From positions 186,001-250,000 of the forward strand of contig NC_056766.1 in assembly GCF_018687715.1 (NCBI RefSeq): DNA of 64,000 nt. Reading direction: 5' to 3'. This DNA comes from Carya illinoinensis (lineage: Eukaryota; Streptophyta; Magnoliopsida; Fagales; Juglandaceae). Shown one piece after another: positions 57,858 through 64,000 of the stretch. Each line of letters opens with the position of its first letter. The stretch's first letter is position 1. The translations under genes were made by a program, and so were the position numbers. A model generated the notes under the pieces. The model had not been told where the DNA came from and made no database searches. It saw nothing but the letters and a program-made list of their open reading frames with translations.

Positions 57858-58439
57858 AATACCTGGTGGGGCTATCTAGCAGCATCCGCCTCAATCATTT
57901 CCACATTGATCTCCCCCTTCTCCTTTCTTCTTACTTTTTTCTCACCACTCTTCACATTGCTCTTTTCTTCCTTCTCAACATAGTTACATTTAGTCACCAG
58001 GGCAACTGGTAATGTTTCACCACTATTATTTATTCCCCTTACCCTTCTGCTCCAACTACTCTTCTTACCTACCTTTATAGTTATCTAGTCACTATTTTTC
58101 ATACTTACATACTCACCTTTCAGCACATCACCAAATTTAGTATATTGTAGCTACAGACTACTCATCTCCTTTAGGCACTGAGTGGCATTTAAACAAACAC
58201 CTGGACTACTTAACTCTTTACTCTCTTCTTCTCTCACTACCCCCATTGAATCCCCCAATTTCCCTTGTTCCCTCCACTCCCCCTTATGCCCCCCTCCCTT
58301 CTCGTCCCCATTATTTTGTCCCTCACCACTTCTACACCACTCTTCCCCTTCACTCCCGCTTGTTCCCCTGAATTCTCCACTAACTCCACATTAGAGTCCA
58401 AATGATTATAACTATTCTCAGCACTATTATTCTGTATTT

Positions 58440-59170
58440 TATTCCCCTTCCTTCATGATCTTCTTCGGTTGTCAACTATTGCTCTCAGCCATGGTCCATA
58501 TTGTTTCTCCCCCTCAGAGTTTTGTACACTACTAGAGACTTCAGTCGTGCATCCTTGGAGGTCATGCACTATTTTCCCACGTCTGAAGCAAATCCTTGGT
58601 AACTTTTCATATTGAAATGGTATCCAGATCCGATCCCCTTCCACAGTCACTGTTCTTCCCGTTTCTAATGGTTTTTTGAGCTCATATACAATCTTCACTC
58701 TAAAAACCTGCCCTAAGCAAAACCATCAACTTGTACATCGACATCCACCACCTTCCCTATCGTACCTCCAAATTGTTTACCCATCCCCTGATTCATAAAA
58801 CCCAGAGGCAAATTATGCATTTTGACCTAGAAGCATTCTTGATCAAAGTCCAGTCGGTTCGTTTGAGTGTTCCCATCAAAATTTTTCAATACAAACAGGT
58901 AATTATCAAAGAGCCACAGGCACCCTTTCCATCATTTTGTTTTTATCACTAGACTTGGCAAAAGTGATAACAAAGCAGTTCACTCCAATCTCCCAAAATT
59001 CCATCGGCTTTCCCACCTTTCATTTTTTGTCCATTGTCATCTTCACTATCTCCCTCCCAATCTTTCGCTCAGAACATATCTTTCCCACAACACTTCTTCC
59101 CCCATTTTTCCTTCAATTGATCCTACTCCCCTCTTTCCACCACTATCAGAAAGTTTTCTTCCTTTAACTT
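58440..59170 (-). pseudogene. ORF1 of the minus-strand LINE (DUF4283 / zinc knuckle)
   Basis: The minus strand reads LFVLKNFDGNTQTNRLDFDQ, ECFWVKMHNLPLGFMNQGMG, GTIGKVVDVDVQVDGF and then RIWIPFQYEKLPRICFRRGK. This is the DUF4283 domain followed by the ORF1 zinc knuckle C-x2-C-x4-H-x4-C. The second Cys is replaced by Arg (CFRRGKIVHDLQGC), so metal binding would be impaired. At least one frame break lies near 58700. The 5' UTR region extends to about 59320. Confidence 0.85.
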
Positions 59171-59325
59171 CATGCGTGCACATCTCTCATCCACCTCCTC
59201 CATACATCCACTCTACCCACCTCAGTGAATAGATACTCCACCCTCCTCCTCTATCAAAATAGAAAGGACTTACCAACTCCTCCTCAACCACTTTCAAGAA
59301 AATGATTGAGAGCAGACTCTATCTT

Positions 59326-59490
59326 TGGTGTGATGGAAGCTATGCTACTCATAATCTTGCTAAAGATGCTTTTAAGCTTTTTGAAGGCGTCATGGAAGTT
59401 AAGGAAAATTCCAAACTGTATTCATGATATTGTGTTACGTGAGATGATGTAACCATTTTATGAGCAATAAAGGTTTTCCTTTAAAAAAAA
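59326..59490 (+). pseudogene. Plus-strand LINE fragment, right part with poly-A
   Basis: The sequence encodes YATHNLAKDAFKLFEGVMEV, which completes the RNase H end QHVGRDVN seen at 54294-54320. It ends with gcaataaaggttttcct and a poly-A run. The reading frame and content fit the missing end of the fragment at 53900-54320. Confidence 0.7.
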
Positions 59491-59793
59491 AAAAAAGATT
59501 TCTAAGGCTAGTTAAGAACCTAGTATTTTGGTTCTCTTAAAACTATCTAAGGCTATAAAGTTCTAGATTTTATCAATTGGAGTTCAAAAGCCATTTAGGA
59601 TCAATTGGAAGCCTCATGGTATTAACTCTTACATGTTCAACATATTGCATTCAATATGTTCAAAAATATTTTCCCACTTTGCCCTTTTTCACTCATGAGG
59701 ATAGGTTCCTCCCTTGCCCTCACCTTTGTCACTTGTAATCCTAATATCCCTTGTTGTTGTCGTGAAAAGCTCTCTCTTCTCTTTGATAAAACT

Positions 59794-59796
<3 letters not shown>

Positions 59797-59838
<42 letters not shown>
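59797..59838. repeat. (CT)n microsatellite in the LINE 5' region
   Basis: About 20 CT units lie just upstream of the ORF1 ATG of the LINE. Confidence 0.95.
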
Positions 59839-59839
<1 letters not shown>

Positions 59840-59869
59840 AAATTATTAAGCCCATTTTTCCATTCTCTC

Positions 59870-60480
59870 ATGGAAACCCCTCTCCCCTCTAACCATAATC
59901 TATCCAAGCCTTATAAAATCAAAGAGACTGGTTCACCTTCTCCGAAGTTGTACGCTGCCATTGTTGGGACTTCAAACAGGTTAGAGCTCTCTTCTATCCC
60001 CATTTGTGATATTGAACTTCCACTTAAATAAGTCCAAATTAAGCATGGGAAGCTAGCAATTTTCTTCACTCCTTTGGAAGTCCAATGATCTGAGACGTCA
60101 TTACAATATGCATTGGTTGCAAAATTTTCTAAAAGGCGGCCCCAAATGGATTCAATCTAAAGCCACATCATGAACGAATATAACCTATCACATCCTCAGA
60201 TTATTAGTCTGATTGGTCCATGACACGTCTCGATAAAGTTCCAAGTTGTTAATCACCTAACTAAGGCCTGGACAATAAGACACACTCGATGAAAGGACTT
60301 AGTCAAGGGATTTCAGCGCCAAAGAATAATCACCTATTGCACCTATTTGAGTAAGGTTGCCTTGATTACCTCTAAATTTCTATGTGAAACCTTACTTGCA
60401 AACCATTGTTAATCCTTTGGGTAAGGATTGGACCATAGATACACACTTAATGCAAGGAGCTGGTTAAGGGATTTCAGTTA
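59870..60480 (+). pseudogene. ORF1 of the deleted plus-strand LINE
   Basis: The ATG at 59870 starts METPLPSNHNLSKPYKIKET. It continues with PKLYAAIVGTSNRLE, IKHGKLAIFFTPLEVQ, YALVAKFSKRRPQMDSI and MNEYNLSHPQIISLIGP, then IAPIWVRLPRLPLNFYVKPY and LQTIVNPLGKDWTIDT. This is the DUF4283 type of LINE ORF1. The chain has several stops and one or more frame changes. It passes directly into ORF2-like sequence near 60480, so the zinc knuckle and the beginning of ORF2 are missing. Confidence 0.8.
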
Positions 60481-62700
60481 AACCTGCTCATGAGGCTATC
60501 CCTTGACTTAAACATATTCCTAATCTTGTGACTTGGGATGATAATGCTTTACTTCTCAAATCCCCCAACCTTGATGAGATTAAGAATGTGGCCTAAAGCA
60601 TCACTATGGACTCTACTCACGACCCTGACAATTTCTCATCTTCGTTCTATATTTTTTTCTAGTCTATTATCTATAATGGCCCTCTTAAGGCAGTTATTAA
60701 GTTTTGTCAATGATGTCTCTTACCTCCCTCCTACGAGCACATTTTTGTTACTTTAATTCCAAGAATTGATAGGCCTACTACATTCTCTAATTTTGATCAA
60801 TAATTTTTTGCCAAGTCTCCTATAAAATTGTCTACAAAAAGCATGGCTACCCCCTTATCTACTATTATGCCCAAAATCAAATCCAATCATCATGGTGTTT
60901 TTGTTGACATGGTCAAAGCTTTTGATAGGGTAATTGGGTCTATCTTTCTTGGTTGTTGTCTGCTTTTGGTTTTAGTGCACCTGTGGTCTCTCTTCTCCAG
61001 ATTTTCTTCTTGGATCCTACTTTTTCCATATACCTTAATGGTAATGTTAGCTATTTCACCACTAGTAGAGGTCTTCAACAAGGAGACCCTCAATTTCATT
61101 TTCTTTTCATCATTAGTGAAAAGATGCTAATTAGAGGTCTGTATCAACTGATGATGGATGACCATACTACTCCCTATGTTATCCCTTGTGCTTGCAACCC
61201 TATTAGCTACATTCCCTTTGCCAATGATATTGGGGTATTCATCAGTGGTTCCAAAAAAGGCTTTCAAGCCTTCAACTTCTTCAATACTTTTTATGAAAAT
61301 ATCTCAAGGCATAAAGTCAATTATTCTAAAAGTATTTTTCTAATATATATAAAAGTGTCTCTAGCACTAGAAAGAATATTTTATGTACCACCACAGGTTT
61401 TAATGAAGGTAAATTTCCTATTGTTTATCTTGGTTCCTCCTCTCCCTAGAAGCTTCCCATTTCTGCTAGGTAGAAAGGCCGCATTTTATCCATGGAAGGT
61501 AAGCTTACTTTGATTAAACTTGTCCTCAGCTATGTCGCTATCCATATCCTCTCTATGCTCAATGCTCCCAAAAAAATTATTGATTTCTATTCATAAATCT
61601 TTTGCCACTTTCTTATGGGATAAGGTTGATGGTCACAAAAAAAAAAAAAAAAGGAAGAAAAAAAGACTAGATATCCTGGCATTGTGTTGCCCATTGCTCC
61701 CTTGAGGGAGGCTTGGGTATTGGATACTTGCATGATGTCTTGCAAGCCCTTCTCACTACAAACTAATTTGGCATTTTCTCACTTCTACTTCTCCTTGGGC
61801 TATCTTTCTCCCCCAAAAAGATATGTGAAATACTCTCTCCCTTGACACTATAGCGGCCAAAAATTATCACTCCAACTCTTCGAAGATTATTAGTCGCTAC
61901 CTCCCTATCATTTACCAGGAAATTTAGTGGAATATTAGGGAGGGTGCCTTAATTTCTTGTATGATAACTGGGTCAAGAATGGTTTTTTTGCTCAGAAGGG
62001 CTTTCATATCACCAATCTCCATCTTCAAGTAAAAGAGGTTTGTACATTCACTAGTTGGAATATGTCAATGCTCTCTTCTTTGAATGACACCTTTTGGGTT
62101 CAAGAGTTTATTCAACATTGTATCATGCTCAAACCAAGTGGTGATGTTATGATCTGAAACACTCTCATGATGGCAAGTTCTCTTCTAAATTCGCTTGGAA
62201 TTTTCTTAAGGATCACCTCCCTCACACCAACACCTTGAGTTTTGTTAAGAATCAAACTTTTCCTATCAAGATTTTGGTTTTCGTTTAGAAGCTTCAGCAT
62301 AATGGTATCACTCTGGATGATAAAACCCAACGATGTGGTATCCCTATGGCGTCTAAGTGTTCTTCTTATCTTGGAGGATCTTGTCAAACTACAAATCATG
62401 CCTTCTCAGAATGCTCTCTTGCAAAGACCATTTGGTACTATTTCGCTACAGCTCTTGGTTAATGCCCTTTTAGACAATAGCTATTGAAAGGACATTGTTA
62501 TCCATTGGTGGTCCTTGTTTAAAGGTCCTGATCAATCCAATCTCCTTGCTTATTTACTGCCTTTGCTCCTCTTGTGAAATTATGGCTAGCTTGCAATAAA
62601 TTTAAATTTGAGGGCCCCGACACCTCAACTATTACTACTATTGTTAAGATCAAGAAGTGGCTGGCTCAACTCTTTTCTAAAACCAAAAGCTCTCACTCGT
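60480..62700 (+). pseudogene. ORF2 (reverse transcriptase and linker) of the deleted LINE
   Basis: It begins HIPNLVTWDDNALLLKSPNL, which corresponds to the region after the endonuclease. Then come HGVFVDMVKAFDRV, FGFSAPVVSLLQIFF, SRGLQQGDPQFHFLFIISEK and YIPFANDIGVFISGSKKG. The catalytic FADD box has become FAND. The region between the conserved block before RPISLC and the KAFDRV block is also shortened. The linker with HDGKFSSKFAWNFLKDH and PMASKCSSYLGGSCQTTNHA follows. Confidence 0.85.
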
Positions 62701-62759
62701 AATAACAATACTGAGGTTCTCAACTTTTTACACATCCTTCAGTTAACTATTTGATCAAA

Positions 62760-63240
62760 CGCCCTATATTTTTAGTCAAATGGGCTCCTCCTCTGTAAGC
62801 ACTCTTAAGTTGACCATTAACGATGCTTTGAAAGATAAACTTGGGAATGCTGGTTGTGATGGTGCTTTTACGTTCCCATAATTGCTCTATCATTACAAGT
62901 TTCTCTTGTTTTTTAGGTACATGTACCAACGCTTTTGCTAAATTTTCAACTGTAAGAATTGGTTTAACTTTATGCTATGAATCAAGTATTTTTTATATGA
63001 TTGTTGAGATTGATTATCTTATTGTTGTTAATTGGCTTAATAAAGACTCTTCCCCTTGGAATTACTCTAATATTTAGGATGATATTTTACATTTCAAGAT
63101 CTATTTTCCTTTTAGTATCAATCTTGTATACAGAGAAGGTAATAAGTTTGCTGACAACCTAGCCAATTATGGCACAATGGGACACACGATAAGCTTTTAT
63201 TCTCTTATTCAACTCCTGAAACATATGATTGCTTTGGTCG
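62760..63240 (+). pseudogene. RNase H domain of the deleted LINE
   Basis: The plus strand reads TLKLTINDALKDKLGNAGCD, CTNAFAKFSTVRIGLTLCYE, VEIDYLIVVNWLNKDSSPW and YREGNKFADNLANYG across frames. These correspond to the N-I-D-G, A-E, E-x-D and A-D blocks of plant RNase H, with several catalytic positions altered. It ends before the taagagtaatcaataaaattg tail shared with the LINE at 39990. Confidence 0.8.
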
Positions 63241-63463
63241 CTCTGGATCATCCGTAACTTTCATTTATTTAGTATTATTTACTTTCCCTTTATGTTTTTC
63301 TTTTCCTTTTAGGAACTTGGTTTTTTGGGCTTTATTTTTCTATCATTGCAACTCTCAAGTTTCTTCTTTATGTAAAATGTATTTTTCCACCATAAGTAAG
63401 AGTAATCAATAAAATTGAGATATTGTATTTTCTTAGGGAAAAAAAATGAAATTCAACATATTG

Positions 63464-64000
63464 GTTCTTTTGTTATGGTTTTTGGTGGTTTCAATAAGAT
63501 TTGGACTATGGAGCGGAGGTTTTGGTTGATAGGGTCCAAGACATTTCTCTTTATCCATTTTGGATCTTGATCCGATCCAACCCACTAATTACAGTTTACT
63601 TATATATTATACTAAACCCATGTACAACCATCACATTGTATTTTGGTTATCAAATAAAAAAAAAATCTTTCAACTCCCTAAATTAGTCACATTATCAAAC
63701 CATATAAAACTTGTGTCTTATATGTGATCAATTTTTTTTTTTTTTAAGTCCTGAAATCATTCCTCACACAACATAAGTGGCTTGGCTCATCTAAAAAGAG
63801 AAAAGAAAAGAAAATTGACTCAGCTCACCTTTTGAAAATGCAGGCTATGCAAATTGTGGTGGTTTTCTTTCTTTCTGACTATTCACTTGGGTTAGATAGT
63901 TTTACTGGTTGGACAATGTCGGGTTACTTCTAACACACTAAATGTAAATACTAATAGAAATGAATTTTCTTTTTTTAACAATTTTTTAAGGAAAAAAATA
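63464..64000. other. Intergenic sequence
   Basis: AT-rich, with a T homopolymer near 63732-63745 and gaaaagaaaagaaaa runs. No gene recognised. Confidence 0.55.

Larger units (their letters stand above)
54321..59325 (-). mobile_element. Long minus-strand LINE (L1-type)
   Basis: The 3' end is the A-rich tail at 54321 (tttttttgttttttg on the plus strand) next to aataaaacc. ORF1 lies at 58440-59170 and ORF2 at 54380-57860, in the usual order. The flanks gttggacgtgatgtaaac (54303-54320) and ctttggtgtgatggaagc (about 59326-59343) may be a diverged duplication (12 of 18 positions equal). At about 5 kb it could be nearly full length. Confidence 0.8.
59648..63451 (+). mobile_element. Internally deleted plus-strand LINE with 12-bp duplication
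   Basis: The duplication ttcaacatattg occurs at 59636-59647 and 63452-63463, directly after the A-rich tail (gggaaaaaaaatgaaa). In between are ORF1 (from 59870), reverse transcriptase, linker and RNase H sequences in LINE order, but the endonuclease is absent. At 3.8 kb it is short for a plant L1 that retains both ends, so sequence was lost internally. Confidence 0.88.

Noticed and set aside
59637..59907. Overlapping open frames with Arg-Glu or Ser-Leu repeats
   Set aside because: They are readings of the CT microsatellite in different frames. Only the LINE ORF1 starting at 59870 has support.

Overview
This window looks like nuclear DNA of a woody eudicot. The evidence is AT-rich intergenic sequence, GT-AG introns with T-rich 3' ends, plant-type Copia, Ty3, hAT, LINE, SINE and MITE elements, and plant-specific host genes. 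A MITE family with ends like 'ttggataGTGAGATGAGATG' occurs at six or more places. I associate it with Fagales, perhaps Juglandaceae; that is an inference from memory, not a search result. No bacterial, viral or CRISPR content is visible.

Only two genes look complete. One is a single-exon gene at 27781-29064 for a conserved plant protein (DUF6817-like, with a TPR-like tail). The other is a single-exon secreted leucine-rich-repeat protein at 46750-48543. A third locus at 12382-18959 carries six clean exons of the catalytic half of an S9A prolyl oligopeptidase / protease II-like enzyme with an intact Ser-Asp-His triad. Its N-terminal half is not recognisable anywhere upstream in the window. A fourth locus at 49355-49545 (minus) is an HMG-box gene remnant whose splice acceptor abuts a MITE.

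Layout: 1-6.6 kb holds a possible hAT-like end, a decayed minus-strand ORF of a repetitive plant family and a minus-strand Ty3-type LTR with a nested MITE. 6.64-11.72 kb is a Copia element with both LTRs and target-site duplication gtaaa. 12.4-19 kb is the peptidase-like locus, whose introns hold a LINE tail, a SINE and MITEs. 20-27 kb is a decayed gag-like element split by a 2.9-kb solo LTR (duplication ccaat). 27.8-29.1 kb is the DUF6817-like gene. 29.84-34.60 kb is a second Copia element on the minus strand (duplication ggaaa). 35.3-40 kb is a LINE apparently split by a decayed hAT. 41.2-44 kb has another hAT fragment, a Ty3-type LTR end with primer-binding site, and a MITE. 46.7-48.5 kb is the LRR gene. 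49-53.8 kb contains the HMG remnant, a long poly-C tract, MITEs, an organelle-like stretch and a tandem duplication. 53.9-63.5 kb is a stack of three LINEs: a long minus-strand LINE inserted in the end of a plus-strand LINE, followed by an internally deleted plus-strand LINE with a 12-bp duplication.

The genes do not form a pathway. The window is best read as a transposon graveyard around a few single-copy host genes. I did not find a convincing new biological system. The most useful observations are the nested insertions with exact duplications, the MITE at a splice acceptor, the half peptidase gene and the intact gene of unknown function.
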